Source: Chlorobaculum sp. MV4-Y (GTDB lineage Bacteria; Bacteroidota; Chlorobiia; Chlorobiales; Chlorobiaceae). From it: a DNA stretch of 64,000 nt. The first letter of the stretch is position 1; every line of letters begins with the position of its first letter. The notes below the pieces were generated by a model. It was not told the DNA's origin, searched no databases, and saw nothing but the letters and a program-made list of their open reading frames with translations. Positions 1-9,209 of the stretch are shown here, piece by piece. The position numbers were made by a program, and so were the translations under genes. The stretch lies in contig NZ_CP104202.1 of assembly GCF_025244685.1 (NCBI RefSeq), forward strand, positions 560,323-624,322. Reading direction: 5' to 3'.

Positions 1-73
1 CAAAGCGCTTGATGGTCAGGTTCCGGCAAAAGTCTATTCTGCCAATAAACGACTGATTCCGAAAGCCGCATGA
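1..73 (+). mobile_element. 3' end of an IS3-family-like transposase (partial, runs off the window)
   Basis: The frame starting at base 2 reads KALDGQVPAKVYSANKRLIP and stops at TGA 71-73. The A-L-D-G-Q-x-P-A-x-V-Y pattern is the usual tail of the integrase-core (DDE) transposases of the IS3 family, where it follows the last catalytic region. Only 23 residues are visible, so the family call is an inference from this tail. The right end of the element probably lies within about 40 bases after the stop; I could not fix its terminal repeat without the left end. The element appears to have cut off the gene that follows it. Confidence 0.55.
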
Positions 74-107
74 ACAAACTTATTTTCTCTCGATAGCTGT
101 CCTATAA

Positions 108-284
108 CTGGGGAGTACCTCACACTTTGTGGGTGGCGGCCTTCAATTTGTTATCAAAATTTCATCACATTCTTTATATGGCGTGCGGCCAAAAGCAATG
201 AGATTTGGTGCTTCTTTTAATGTTCCGGCGCTTGATATCGTAGATTTACCAAGTCTTCGAGAAATATTTAAAGGTAATAGGTAA
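108..284 (+). pseudogene. 5'-truncated gene ending at the attC-like site (cassette-gene remnant)
   Basis: An open frame runs from just after the in-frame stop TAA 105-107 to TAA 282-284, giving about 58 codons that end in SFNVPALDIVDLPSLREIFK plus three more residues. The only ATG in this frame is at 198-200, so the start appears to be lost, probably through the adjacent insertion sequence. The stop lies one base before the attC-like core, which is the normal position of a stop codon in an integron gene cassette. I do not recognise the protein. Calling it a cassette gene is an inference from position. Confidence 0.4.
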
Positions 285-350
285 GCCCTAACAAGTCGTT
301 CAAGCCGACGGCGCTACGCGCCGCGCCGCGGCTTAACTCCAGCGTTATGA
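285..350 (+). other. attC-like integron recombination site (59-base element)
   Basis: The segment has the architecture of an attC site. A left simple site CCCTAAC (286-292) is followed by TTCAAGCCG, then a GC-rich palindromic centre, then CGGCTTAACTCCAGC and a right core GTTATGA (344-350). The inner boxes pair (TTCAAGCC with GGCTTAA) except for one extra C on the left arm, which is the extrahelical base typical of attC bottom-strand folding. The right core departs from the GTTRRRY consensus at one or two positions. No integron integrase gene is in the window, so this is either a lone attC or the edge of an array lying to the left. Confidence 0.65.
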
Positions 351-356
351 TCCACG

Positions 357-989
357 ATGAACTACGATCATCAAAAACATCATCGCCACTCGATTCGGTT
401 GGCCGAGTATGACTATTCAAAAGGCGGCGCGTATTTCGTAACGATTTGCACTCGAAACGGCGATCAGATATTGGTAAACCCACCAAAACCTATACATCCT
501 GTAGGGGTAGCCCTCGCGGCTACCCATTCTCCTGAAACGCCTCCCAATCTCGAATCCAACCTCAAACCCGACACTGCACACCTGTTAGAACTGACGCCAA
601 TCGGTGAAATTGTGAATCGCAATTGGCGAACGTTGCCCGAACGTTTTCCGATGCTGTCGTTGGACGAATATGTGATTATGCCGAATCACCTCCATGGCAT
701 TGTGGTCATCAATGAACAGGATCAATCGGAGCAGTGTGATGCCGAAAAGAGGGTAGGCGCGAGGCCTACCCCTACACTTGGTGCGGTGGTTGGGGCGTTT
801 AAATCGATGTCGGTCCACGATGTTCTTGTTTACATAGAAGAGAACGGTTTGGATATGATCGGGAAAATCTGGCAGCGGAACTACTTTGAACGGGTCATCA
901 GAAATGAACGTGATCTGGACAACATCAGAACCTATATCAGAAACAATCCCAGGAATTGGGACCGAGACGACGAAAATCCGGCAAGGTAA
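357..989 (+). CDS. REP-associated tyrosine transposase (RAYT, IS200-like Y1 family)
   Basis: A 210-residue protein of the TnpA-REP family. These single-strand DNA endonucleases of the HUH type are thought to mobilise REP hairpins. The HUH motif is visible as MPNHLHGIVV (about residues 104-113), and the C-terminal YIRNNPRNW segment carries the expected tyrosine region. The N-terminus (RHSIRLAEYDYSKGGAYFVT) is typical of the family. Two internal stretches (around residues 48-65 and 128-142) are encoded by REP-like hairpins and look like insertions into the conserved frame. It starts 7 bases after the attC-like site, so it may sit in a cassette position. The frame is intact, so activity is possible. 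Confidence 0.85.
   Translation: MNYDHQKHHRHSIRLAEYDYSKGGAYFVTICTRNGDQILVNPPKPIHPVGVALAATHSPETPPNLESNLKPDTAHLLELTPIGEIVNRNWRTLPERFPMLSLDEYVIMPNHLHGIVVINEQDQSEQCDAEKRVGARPTPTLGAVVGAFKSMSVHDVLVYIEENGLDMIGKIWQRNYFERVIRNERDLDNIRTYIRNNPRNWDRDDENPAR
501..526 (+). repeat. REP-like hairpin inside the RAYT coding sequence (copy 1)
   Basis: The sequence begins GTAGGGGTAGCC and continues with loop CTCGC and GGCTACCC, forming an 8-bp perfect stem (GGGTAGCC/GGCTACCC). The single-strand 5' GTAG tetranucleotide next to the stem is the hallmark of RAYT-linked REPs. It is translated in frame as part of the transposase. Confidence 0.75.
749..776 (-). repeat. REP-like hairpin inside the RAYT coding sequence (copy 2, inverted)
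   Basis: On the minus strand this reads GTAGGGGTAGGCCTCGCGCC followed by TACCC, a close variant of copy 1 in opposite orientation, with stem GGGTAGGC/GCCTACCC. Two REPs facing each other within one gene resemble a BIME arrangement. It is translated as the residues around KRVGARPTPTLG of the transposase. Confidence 0.7.
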
Positions 990-1018
990 TCGCAACGGCG
1001 ATCCAATATCCTCGAAAC

Positions 1019-1150
1019 CAAAAACCTGCTGTAGGGGTAGCCCTCGCGGCTACCCCTTCTTACGAATCTCCTCCCAATCCCAATTCCGAACCCGACACTG
1101 CACTTCTATTCGAACTGGCTCCAATCGGCAAAATCGTTGATAGCCACGAT
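1019..1150 (+). repeat. Partial direct duplication of the RAYT gene with a third REP hairpin
   Basis: This stretch resembles bases 486-615 of the RAYT gene. It has the same REP hairpin (1031-1056) followed by the same run of codons, reading VGVALAATPSYESPPNPNSE and then a copy of the L-A-P-I-G-K-I-V segment. The match fades after about base 1140. It is a fragment of a second RAYT copy, or a duplication of the REP with flanking sequence, and has no complete reading frame. Similarity was judged by eye. Confidence 0.65.
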
Positions 1151-1168
1151 AAAGTGTGCGCCTAAGGT

Positions 1169-1202
1169 CTTATAAGTCCTATACGATAATAGGACTTATA
1201 AG
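1169..1202. repeat. AT-rich perfect inverted repeat, possible thiC terminator
   Basis: CTTATAAGTCCTAT, a 6-base spacer, then ATAGGACTTATAAG. The 14-bp arms match perfectly. It lies 16 bases beyond the thiC stop codon and could end thiC transcription on the minus strand, but no U-tract follows the stem. It may instead be a dispersed palindrome. Confidence 0.5.
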
Positions 1203-1218
1203 GAGGGAAACTCTACGA

Positions 1219-2961
<1,743 letters not shown>

Positions 2962-2965
2962 TCAT

Positions 2966-3052
2966 CTTTCCTTGCGTCAGCATTACCTGCATCAAGTTAT
3001 AGGGGTGTGATCTCAGCTTCGGTGCACGGATCGTGGCGAAGCACCCCCAAGA
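2966..3052 (-). promoter_or_regulatory. TPP riboswitch (THI element) upstream of thiC
   Basis: Read on the minus strand, the leader begins GGGGGTGC, then has GCTGAGATCACACCCC, then TGATGCAGGTAATGCTGACG and CAAGGAAAG. The CTGAGA block, the pairing GGGGTG/CACCCC and the terminal GCAGGTAATGCTGACGCA arm are the conserved parts of the thiamine diphosphate aptamer. It ends about 80 bases before the thiC start. Whether it acts on translation or transcription is not clear: I see no strong terminator hairpin between it and the ATG. Confidence 0.93.
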
Positions 3053-3206
3053 TGATTTTTATTGAGAGCATGATAACCAAAATCGGCCTGATTTCCAAGG
3101 GCACCCATTCCCGGCAATCCTTGAGAAAGCGGGGGTTTTGTGTAAATTACGGCCTCATTTGACCAAGAGGCGCCCTGGCAGTTTCAATTCTTTTTTCTGG
3201 CCTTCA

Positions 3207-4571
3207 ATGAATAAATTTTTTCGGGTTTTCAATCTTGTCCGGCTTTCGCTGTTTCAGATAGGGTTCGGTATCATGCTTGGCTTTGTGCAGGATATTCTGA
3301 ACCGGGTGATGATCAAGGAGCTGTTGCTGCCCGCAACCATTGCGCTCGGCCTGATCAGCCTGAAGGAACTTCTCGCTATTCTTGGCGTCAAGGTGTGGGC
3401 TGGCAACCTCTCAGACCGGCACAGCATTTTTGGCTATCGCCGTACGCCATATGTGCTTATCGGCCTCGTGAGCTGCATCGTCACCTTTATTCTCGCGCCG
3501 ACGGCGGCCTACGAGGTGCGGCTCGACGGCACGGGAAGCCTCGTCAGCATCATTTTTTCCGCGCTGGGCGATGTTGGTCTCTGGAAGCTTAGCGCCATCT
3601 TTCTGATCTTCGGTTTCGGCCTCCAGGTGGCCACGACCGCTTATTACGCCTTAATCGCCGACATGGTTGACGAAAAAGATATCGGCAAGATCGCCGGGGC
3701 GAGCTGGACGCTCATGGTGCTGACGGCCATCATTTCGAACTACTCTATTGGCAGTTATCTCAAAGTGTTCACACCGGAGCGACTGACCCAGGTGGCCGAA
3801 ATCGGCGGCCTCGTCGCCCTCACCTTCGGTCTCATCGCCGTGCTGGGCGTCGAGCGCCGCAACGCCGAGATTGGCAATCACAAGGAGAAGCACAGCCTCC
3901 CGTTTTCGCAAGCGATTCGCCTGCTCGCGTCGTCGCCCAACACGATGCTCTTCGCGTTTTACATCTTCATCTCGATTTTCGCCCTCTTCGCCAACGAAGT
4001 GGTGATGGATCCCTTCGGCGCGGAGGTGTTCGGGATGCAGGTTTCTGAAACAACCAAGCTCTTCAAGCCGGTGATGGGCGGCACGCAGCTTATCTTCATG
4101 CTGCTGACCGGCTTTCTGCTCTCTCGCATCGGTACGAGGCGCGGCGCCTACTTCGGCAATGTGTTCGGGGCGGTCGGCTTCGGGCTGATCATTGCCGCCG
4201 GATTCATGCACGACGTGCAGTTCCTGCGCATCGCGCTTGTGGTGACCGGCATCGGCCTCGGCGCGGCGAGCGTCTCCGACATCACCATGATGATGAACAT
4301 GACCGCCGGGCGCAGCGGCATCTACATGGGACTCTGGGGCACGGCGCAGAGCCTCGCCATTTTCATCGGCCATTCGAGCTCGGGGGTGATTCGCGACCTC
4401 ATGTTCCACTTCACTGGCAACCACATGCTGGCCTACGCGGCGATTTTCGTGCTTGAAATCATCGCCTTCACCATCTCCAGCCTGATGCTGCCGCACGTGT
4501 CGCGCGAGGCATTCGAGGCGGAGAGCGCGGCCAAAATGTCGGAAATCGAAACCGCCGCAGAAGCGAGCTGA
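3207..4571 (+). CDS. BCD-family (PucC/Bch2-like) major facilitator membrane protein
   Basis: A 454-residue integral membrane protein from the start chosen at 3207 (MNKFFRVFNLVRLSLFQIGF). Twelve hydrophobic segments are likely. The motifs GIMLGFVQDILNRVMIKEL near the N-terminus, the loop KVWAGNLSDRHSIFGYRRTP and TTAYYALIADMVDEKDIG are typical of the bacteriochlorophyll delivery family (PucC, LhaA, Bch2), proposed to hand chlorophyll to light-harvesting proteins. An earlier ATG at 3138 exists in frame, but the 23 added residues do not resemble the family. The role in pigment assembly is known for purple bacterial relatives and inferred here. The last codons are 20 bases from the next gene. Confidence 0.88.
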   Translation: MNKFFRVFNLVRLSLFQIGFGIMLGFVQDILNRVMIKELLLPATIALGLISLKELLAILGVKVWAGNLSDRHSIFGYRRTPYVLIGLVSCIVTFILAPTAAYEVRLDGTGSLVSIIFSALGDVGLWKLSAIFLIFGFGLQVATTAYYALIADMVDEKDIGKIAGASWTLMVLTAIISNYSIGSYLKVFTPERLTQVAEIGGLVALTFGLIAVLGVERRNAEIGNHKEKHSLPFSQAIRLLASSPNTMLFAFYIFISIFALFANEVVMDPFGAEVFGMQVSETTKLFKPVMGGTQLIFMLLTGFLLSRIGTRRGAYFGNVFGAVGFGLIIAAGFMHDVQFLRIALVVTGIGLGAASVSDITMMMNMTAGRSGIYMGLWGTAQSLAIFIGHSSSGVIRDLMFHFTGNHMLAYAAIFVLEIIAFTISSLMLPHVSREAFEAESAAKMSEIETAAEAS

Positions 4572-4591
4572 GCGTAAAAGGGAGCTTTGCT

Positions 4592-5530
4592 ATGAACTAC
4601 GTTTTCGGACCTGTCTGTTCCAAACGCCTCGGCCAGTCGCTCGGCGTTGATCTCTTGCCCTCGAAGAGCTGCACCTGGAACTGCGTCTATTGCCAGCTTG
4701 GCCGCACCAAGGAGTACGTGACCGAGCGCCGGGAGTTTTATCCCAAAGAAGAAATTCTCGCCGAGATTCTCGACACGGTCGCGAGTGGCAAGCCGATCGA
4801 CTGGATCACCTTCGTCGGTTCCGGCGAGACGACGCTTTACAAGGGGCTCGACTGGCTGATCGCGGAAGTGAAAAAGAAGACGACTATTCCGGTGGCGGTG
4901 ATAACCAACGGCTCTCTCTTCTGTGACGCCGAGGTGCGCCGCGAGTTGCTCGAAGCCGACGCCGTCTTGCCGTCGCTCAACGCTGGATCAGAGGAATTGT
5001 TCGAGCGCATCGACCGCCCCGCGCCGGGCTTCAGCTTCGAGAAGCACATCGAAGGATTACGGGGCTTCCGGCAGGAGTACGGCGGGAAGCTCTGGGTCGA
5101 GGTGATGCTGATCAAAGGGCTGAACGATTCGGAGGAGGCGCTGAAGGAGATGGCGGCGGTGCTTGTGGAGATCCGGCCAGACATGATCCACCTTGTACTT
5201 CCGACGCGCCCCGCACCCGAAAGCGTTGTCGGCATTCCTGACGAAGAGATGATCCAACGCGCAGTTTTCATTCTGTCAGTCGCCGCTCCGGTGCTGCATC
5301 CCGCCAAGGGCGAAATGAACCTTGGCTCGGCGGACGACCTGCTCGACACCATTTCCGGGATCGTCACCCGCCATCCGGTGCAGGAGCGCGAACTCGAAGC
5401 GGCGCTCGGCAAGCTCTTGGCGGGTGACGCCGCGAAAATAAGCGAATCGCTCGAAGCGCTGCTTGCCTCGGGACGCTTTGAAAAGGTGCTTCAGGGCGGC
5501 GAGCTGTACTGGATCATCAAGACGGCGTGA
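4592..5530 (+). CDS. Radical SAM protein of unknown substrate
   Basis: 312 residues. The cluster motif is CTWNCVYCQ (C-x3-C-x2-C, about residues 28-35), followed by GSGETTLYKGLDWLI, which fits a glycine-rich SAM-binding strand. The N-terminal MNYVFGPVCSKRLGQSLGVD is characteristic of a stand-alone family of small radical SAM proteins found in anaerobes and archaea, whose reaction I cannot name. The C-terminal 60 residues look like a winged-helix or small accessory domain. It follows the BCD transporter gene by 20 bases with an AAGGGAGC ribosome site, so the two may be cotranscribed. Confidence 0.85.
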   Translation: MNYVFGPVCSKRLGQSLGVDLLPSKSCTWNCVYCQLGRTKEYVTERREFYPKEEILAEILDTVASGKPIDWITFVGSGETTLYKGLDWLIAEVKKKTTIPVAVITNGSLFCDAEVRRELLEADAVLPSLNAGSEELFERIDRPAPGFSFEKHIEGLRGFRQEYGGKLWVEVMLIKGLNDSEEALKEMAAVLVEIRPDMIHLVLPTRPAPESVVGIPDEEMIQRAVFILSVAAPVLHPAKGEMNLGSADDLLDTISGIVTRHPVQERELEAALGKLLAGDAAKISESLEALLASGRFEKVLQGGELYWIIKTA

Positions 5531-5537
5531 ACGGCCA

Positions 5538-5575
5538 CCGGCGAAGCACTTCCAGTAACGGTCATGCTTCGCCGG
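5538..5575. terminator. Hairpin between two convergent genes
   Basis: CCGGCGAAGCA, a 16-base loop, then TGCTTCGCCGG, an 11-bp perfect stem. It lies directly after the radical SAM stop and directly before the end of the convergent lipoprotein gene, so it could terminate both. There is no strong U-tract on either side. Confidence 0.55.
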
Positions 5576-5582
5576 TTACGAC

Positions 5583-5786
5583 TCACTGATAACGATGATC
5601 TTTCCAGCGGTCATCGTCGCAGTCTTGACGGTCATCATAATCCTTCCTGTCATCCCGGTTGCGATCCCGCTCTCTTCGATCTTCGCGGCGATCCCTGTCG
5701 TAACGCTCTCCTCGTTTGTCATTGTGGTAATACGAACCGCAGTCGGCGAGCGACATCAGCAGCGTCGTGGCAAGCAGTTTTTTCAT
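5583..5786 (-). CDS. Small Arg/Asp-rich lipoprotein
   Basis: 67 residues from the start at 5786 (MKKLLATTLLMSLADCGSYY). A good ribosome site, AGAAGG, precedes this ATG by 6-7 bases. The signal peptide ends in a lipobox L-A-D-C, so the mature protein probably begins with a lipidated cysteine. The remainder is almost entirely charged (D, R, K, with Y and H) in repeating DRRED/RDRNRDD patterns. No domain is recognised. It is convergent with the radical SAM gene. Confidence 0.7.
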   Translation of the reverse strand: MKKLLATTLLMSLADCGSYYHNDKRGERYDRDRREDRRERDRNRDDRKDYDDRQDCDDDRWKDHRYQ

Positions 5787-6063
5787 GATAGCCTTCTGGT
5801 CAGGTATTGTTTTCAGCATGGTCCTACAGCGTTTCTTGCGTTCCACAAACTTGGACGACAGATTTTGTGCAAAACAGCCGCCGTTTTGCTTTTTCTGGCA
5901 GTTCCGGTTAACGTTTTTTTCTGTTTCAGTATTGGCAGGCGTCGCACTGTTTGCAGAAATGAAACCTTCTCAAATGTTATGTTCGTAGCGATTGGAGACG
6001 TGGGATAGCTTTATTCACACTTTGACATTCAAAATCTTTCACTTCAACAAGCGTCGAACGGCA

Positions 6064-6372
6064 ATGAAATTTCAGGCACTGAGATATGGCGAATTCTTCC
6101 AGGGCAACATCAGTCGCTACAATTACCAGCGCCCGCTCATCGTCAGGTTTATCAAATGTCTCCAAAGGGAGGTGCAGGAGTGGCTGGTCGAGTTCTACCC
6201 CGGAAGCGGCCTCAACTCAGGCATGGTGCTTGCTATCGAACATGGCGATCAGCGCGTGTTGTGTGAAATTGTTGGCAGGAAAGGGGCCGGGCGCTCCGTT
6301 CGGCTGCTCGATTCCGGCATCGATCTCGAAGCGCTCTGGCAGCAGAGCGAACTGGCGCTTGCCGAGGCCTGA
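6064..6372 (+). CDS. Small protein of unknown function
   Basis: 102 residues from ATG 6064 (MKFQALRYGEFFQGNISRYN); an in-frame ATG at 5992 would add 24 residues of less convincing sequence. The protein is basic in the first half (YQRPLIVRFIKCLQREVQEW) and acidic at the end. I recognise no domain. No strong ribosome site is seen before either ATG. It is followed 100 bases later by another small gene on the same strand, and the two may form an operon. Codon use is GC-rich like the genome, which argues for a real gene. Confidence 0.55.
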   Translation: MKFQALRYGEFFQGNISRYNYQRPLIVRFIKCLQREVQEWLVEFYPGSGLNSGMVLAIEHGDQRVLCEIVGRKGAGRSVRLLDSGIDLEALWQQSELALAEA

Positions 6373-6472
6373 CCGGTAGGCGTAACAGGTCTGGCTCGAA
6401 CACCGTCATTTCCTGAGCCTGAGCGGCAATCCACGGCGAATCAATGATACCCATGAATGGCGGAGGATGAAT

Positions 6473-6703
6473 ATGGTACGCGAATCAGTCGAATCGATCA
6501 AGCACAAAGTGCTCACCCAACTGTACGACGCCAGACGAGCAGGGCGAGAACCGGCGTCAATCAAAGCCTCGCCCGAAAACTACCATCTCTTTCTGGTCGC
6601 TTTCATGCACCAGCTCAGGATTTCTGAAACCGGCATCGAACTGTTCGGCATCCCGCTGGTCATCGAACAGAATATCGCCGAAATCGACGTGAGTCTGAAC
6701 TGA
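6473..6703 (+). CDS. Small protein of unknown function
   Basis: 76 residues from ATG 6473. A GGAGG ribosome site ends 6 bases upstream, which favours this start over the ATG at 6467 that abuts the GGAGG. Sequence features are an amphipathic N-terminus (VRESVESIKHKVLTQLYDAR) and a C-terminal half with alternating hydrophobic residues (YHLFLVAFMHQLRISETGIE) suggestive of a small alpha/beta fold. No family is recognised. It is convergent with queD. Confidence 0.6.
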   Translation: MVRESVESIKHKVLTQLYDARRAGREPASIKASPENYHLFLVAFMHQLRISETGIELFGIPLVIEQNIAEIDVSLN

Positions 6704-6746
6704 CGGCGTGACACTGATTTGCCTGCCGCACGTTCCCGATTCAAGC

Positions 6747-7175
6747 TCAATGGCCGTCGTAGTCCGCCCAGTTGTTTGGCGTTTCGTACCAGCGGAGGTT
6801 TTTGAGGGTGACGCCTTCGGGGAGTTTGTCTTCGATCTGGTTGAAGGCCCATTTGGCGAGGTATTCGGCGGTGGGTGGTTCGTCGGTCACGAGCACGCGG
6901 GTGTTGCGCCTGAGGATGAATTCGAGGTCTTCCTTGTCCTCTTTCCAGACTGCAAAGCCGTGGTCGAGCTGGTCGTGGATATGTTCGTCCATGATCTGGC
7001 GCAGGAACTTGAAATCCATTACCATGCCTTCTTCAATATCTCCGGAGCGGTCGATGACCGGCCCTTCGACGGTTGCCACGATAACGCCGCGATGGCCGTG
7101 CAACTGGTTGCAGAAGGTGAAGCTGTTCGGAAGGGTGTGGCCGTAGTCGATTTCGATTTTCCTCGATATAAGCAT
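6747..7175 (-). CDS. queD: 6-carboxytetrahydropterin synthase QueD
   Basis: 142 residues from ATG 7175 (MLISRKIEIDYGHTLPNSFT). QueD converts dihydroneopterin triphosphate to 6-carboxytetrahydropterin in the queuosine/7-deazaguanine pathway. Visible zinc ligands are the His in DYGHTL and the pair in LHGHRG. The catalytic Cys lies in FCNQLHGH, and the late segment VTDEPPTAEYLAKW is typical. An upstream in-frame ATG at 7241 would add 22 residues that do not fit the family. A tgt gene later in the window uses the product of this pathway. Some members of the family are pyruvoyl-tetrahydropterin synthases, so QueD is the likelier but not the only call. Confidence 0.87.
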   Translation of the reverse strand: MLISRKIEIDYGHTLPNSFTFCNQLHGHRGVIVATVEGPVIDRSGDIEEGMVMDFKFLRQIMDEHIHDQLDHGFAVWKEDKEDLEFILRRNTRVLVTDEPPTAEYLAKWAFNQIEDKLPEGVTLKNLRWYETPNNWADYDGH

Positions 7176-7464
7176 GGTGTCGCGCGGTGTCGTGTTCACG
7201 AAAATGTTAGAGAAGTGTACGTAAATTTTTCCATAAAACATGGGGTAAACTGAGCCATCGCAGCGGCTTGCGAGGCAGCTCGCCGTGGGCGTTTCGTGAC
7301 GCTAAGTTTGTCAGCGGCAAGCGGGTGGTTTGCCTTGTTTTGTTTACATTTGTCGGTTGACGCCGCTGCTCGACGCTGGGAAACCTTTAAGCTGCTGGCG
7401 GCGCTTTATTGCATGATGCGGCAGGTAGTTGTTTCGCGTTGCCGTAACCATTCACAAGGAAATC

Positions 7465-8286
7465 ATGAGCGTACAGGATATTTGGGCAAGGATTCTCGAA
7501 GAGGCGCGTCTCGAATGTGAGCGCGAGCCGGAGATACGGCTGTTTCTGGAACAGCACATTCTGCGATATGAGGAGTTCGCTCCTGCGCTGGCGATGCTGC
7601 TCTCGGTGAAGCTCGGTTCGAAGCACTTTCCGCCGCCGGTGCTCGAAGGAATCTTCGAGGATTTTTACCGGCAAAGCCCCGAATCTGTCCGGTGCGCAGC
7701 CTGTGACATGGAGGCTACCCGTGAGCGCGACCCGGCAGCGGTGAACTATTTCGAGATCATGCTTTTCCTCAAAGGCTACCAGGCGCTTCAGTCCTACCGG
7801 CTGGCTCACTGGCTGTGGCAGAACGACCGCAAATCGCTGGCCTACTTCCTCCAGAACCGCATGTCGGAGGTTTTCGCGGTAGATATTCATCCTGCGGCTA
7901 AAATCGGCAAGGGCATTCTGCTCGACCACGCCACGAGCCTTGTCATCGGCGAGACCGCCGTGGTGGAGGATAACGTTTCGCTCCTGCACGAGGTGACGCT
8001 TGGTGGCACTGGCAAGGAGAGCGGTGACCGGCATCCGAAAGTCGGTAAATCGGTGATGATCGGTGCCGGGGCCAAGATTCTCGGTAACATCAAAATCGGA
8101 GAAGGCGCGAAGGTCGGGGCGGGCAGTGTGGTGCTGGATGATGTTCCGCCGCACTACACGGTTGCTGGCGTGCCAGCACACATCGTGGGACGCACTGAAG
8201 TTCCCGAACCCTCCCTCGACATGAACCAGCGCCTCATTTTCCCGGAAAAACAAAAGCCGAAAGGCGAGCAGCACTCGTGCTTATAA
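7465..8286 (+). CDS. cysE: Serine O-acetyltransferase
   Basis: 273 residues from ATG 7465, preceded by an AAGGAAATC ribosome site. It transfers acetyl from acetyl-CoA to serine, the first step of cysteine synthesis. An alpha-helical N-terminal domain ends at FLKGYQALQSYRLAHWLW; the left-handed beta-helix follows, with hexapeptide repeats from VFAVDIHPAAKIGKGILLDH, the active-site histidines in LLDHATSLVIGE and LLHEVTLGGTGK, and the closing GAGAKILGNIKIGEGAKVGA. The tail (KPKGEQHSCL) may carry the feedback or cysteine-synthase-binding region, but it lacks the usual terminal isoleucine. Confidence 0.95.
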   Translation: MSVQDIWARILEEARLECEREPEIRLFLEQHILRYEEFAPALAMLLSVKLGSKHFPPPVLEGIFEDFYRQSPESVRCAACDMEATRERDPAAVNYFEIMLFLKGYQALQSYRLAHWLWQNDRKSLAYFLQNRMSEVFAVDIHPAAKIGKGILLDHATSLVIGETAVVEDNVSLLHEVTLGGTGKESGDRHPKVGKSVMIGAGAKILGNIKIGEGAKVGAGSVVLDDVPPHYTVAGVPAHIVGRTEVPEPSLDMNQRLIFPEKQKPKGEQHSCL

Positions 8287-8943
8287 AGAGTAGTCGCGGG
8301 TGATGAGAAGATGTGGCAGATGGGTTTGTGCTTACCTTTCTTTTTGATTGGCAATCTATCACAAATGCAACGTAAGGTCAACGGGATGGTCACCTTTTGG
8401 TGTTCCATGGTAGGATTATTGGAGGTGGCGTCATCCCATTACTACCTGATGCGAGGGCGTTTGACGAGTTTTTTCCCCATGTGCATCAGAACCGCCATGC
8501 TTTTACGAGCAGCCGATGTATAAGTCATTGCTCAGTAGTGCAGTGTTCAGCGCCAAGTTTCTCGATAGTTTACGGTTGAAGAAGCAATCATTCTGAACAG
8601 GGCATTTTCTTCGTCTCGCTTCAATAATCCACTCTGTTTATGTTCAAGCCCAGCTCTCCCCTTATCACCTCGGGGGAGCTGGGCTTGACGACTTTACGCG
8701 CTCCATTTGCCGTTTTTCAACAATTGCAATGCACGGATCGTTCAAATATGAAATATCTATAAGGTCGCAAAAACTTTTTGTGTCTTTTTGTAATTTGGTA
8801 TATATTAAAAGTGAATAAAAAAGTGCGAGTATATAAATAGATAAAAATAGCGAGTAGTTTTTCTGATTGTTGCATATATAGTTCGCATGTAATGTCTTTT
8901 GATAGAAGAAAATAAGGATTTTAATACGAAAAACGGAATCATC
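8287..8943. other. Intergenic region without a supported gene
   Basis: About 650 bases with no coding frame I would support. The one clear structure is the long hairpin at 8644-8688. From about 8730 to 8940 the DNA turns distinctly AT-rich, and that part may hold the promoter of the small gene that follows. Confidence 0.5.
8644..8688. repeat. Long GC-rich hairpin
   Basis: TCAAGCCCAGCTC, one mismatch, CCCC, a loop of about 9 bases, then GGGG, one base and GAGCTGGGCTTGA. The stem is about 17 bp with one mismatch. It is 360 bases beyond cysE and lacks a U-tract, so a structured RNA or a dispersed palindrome is as likely as a terminator. Confidence 0.5.
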
Positions 8944-9084
8944 ATGGAACAGCTTATTACATCTTTAATCAGTGCGTTGTCAGACATGTCTCCAATGCAG
9001 CAAGCCATAGCCTTATCGGCAATCGGCGTGATGAGTGTAGTATGGTGGGTCAGGCATCTCGACAAAGAAGCGGGACCTTATTAA
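8944..9084 (+). CDS. Possible 46-residue membrane peptide
   Basis: From ATG 8944 the protein starts MEQLITSLISALSDMSPMQQ and continues through a hydrophobic stretch AIALSAIGVMSVVWWV to a charged end HLDKEAGPY. One transmembrane helix with a cytoplasmic charged tail is plausible. A GGA lies 7 bases before the ATG; an in-frame TTG at 8899 could extend it by 15 residues. No family is recognised. It could be a small photosynthetic or regulatory membrane peptide, or chance. Confidence 0.4.
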   Translation: MEQLITSLISALSDMSPMQQAIALSAIGVMSVVWWVRHLDKEAGPY

Positions 9085-9209
9085 AATTTTCCTTCTGCTT
9101 TTTTTGTCGTTCTGAGCAAAATGTTGCTCGAACTGCAAGCTATATCTACGTTTAAATATCCGCGGCTTCGATTCGAAAAGAACCGACCGTGGACGTTTTA
9201 TTGAATTCC

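Noticed and set aside
5595-6008. 137-residue + strand hydrophobic frame opposite the small lipoprotein
   Set aside because: The minus strand has a ribosome site, signal peptide and lipobox; the + frame is its complement.
8311-8579. Short + strand frames in the gap after cysE
   Set aside because: No ribosome sites, no protein-like pattern, overlapping one another in two frames.
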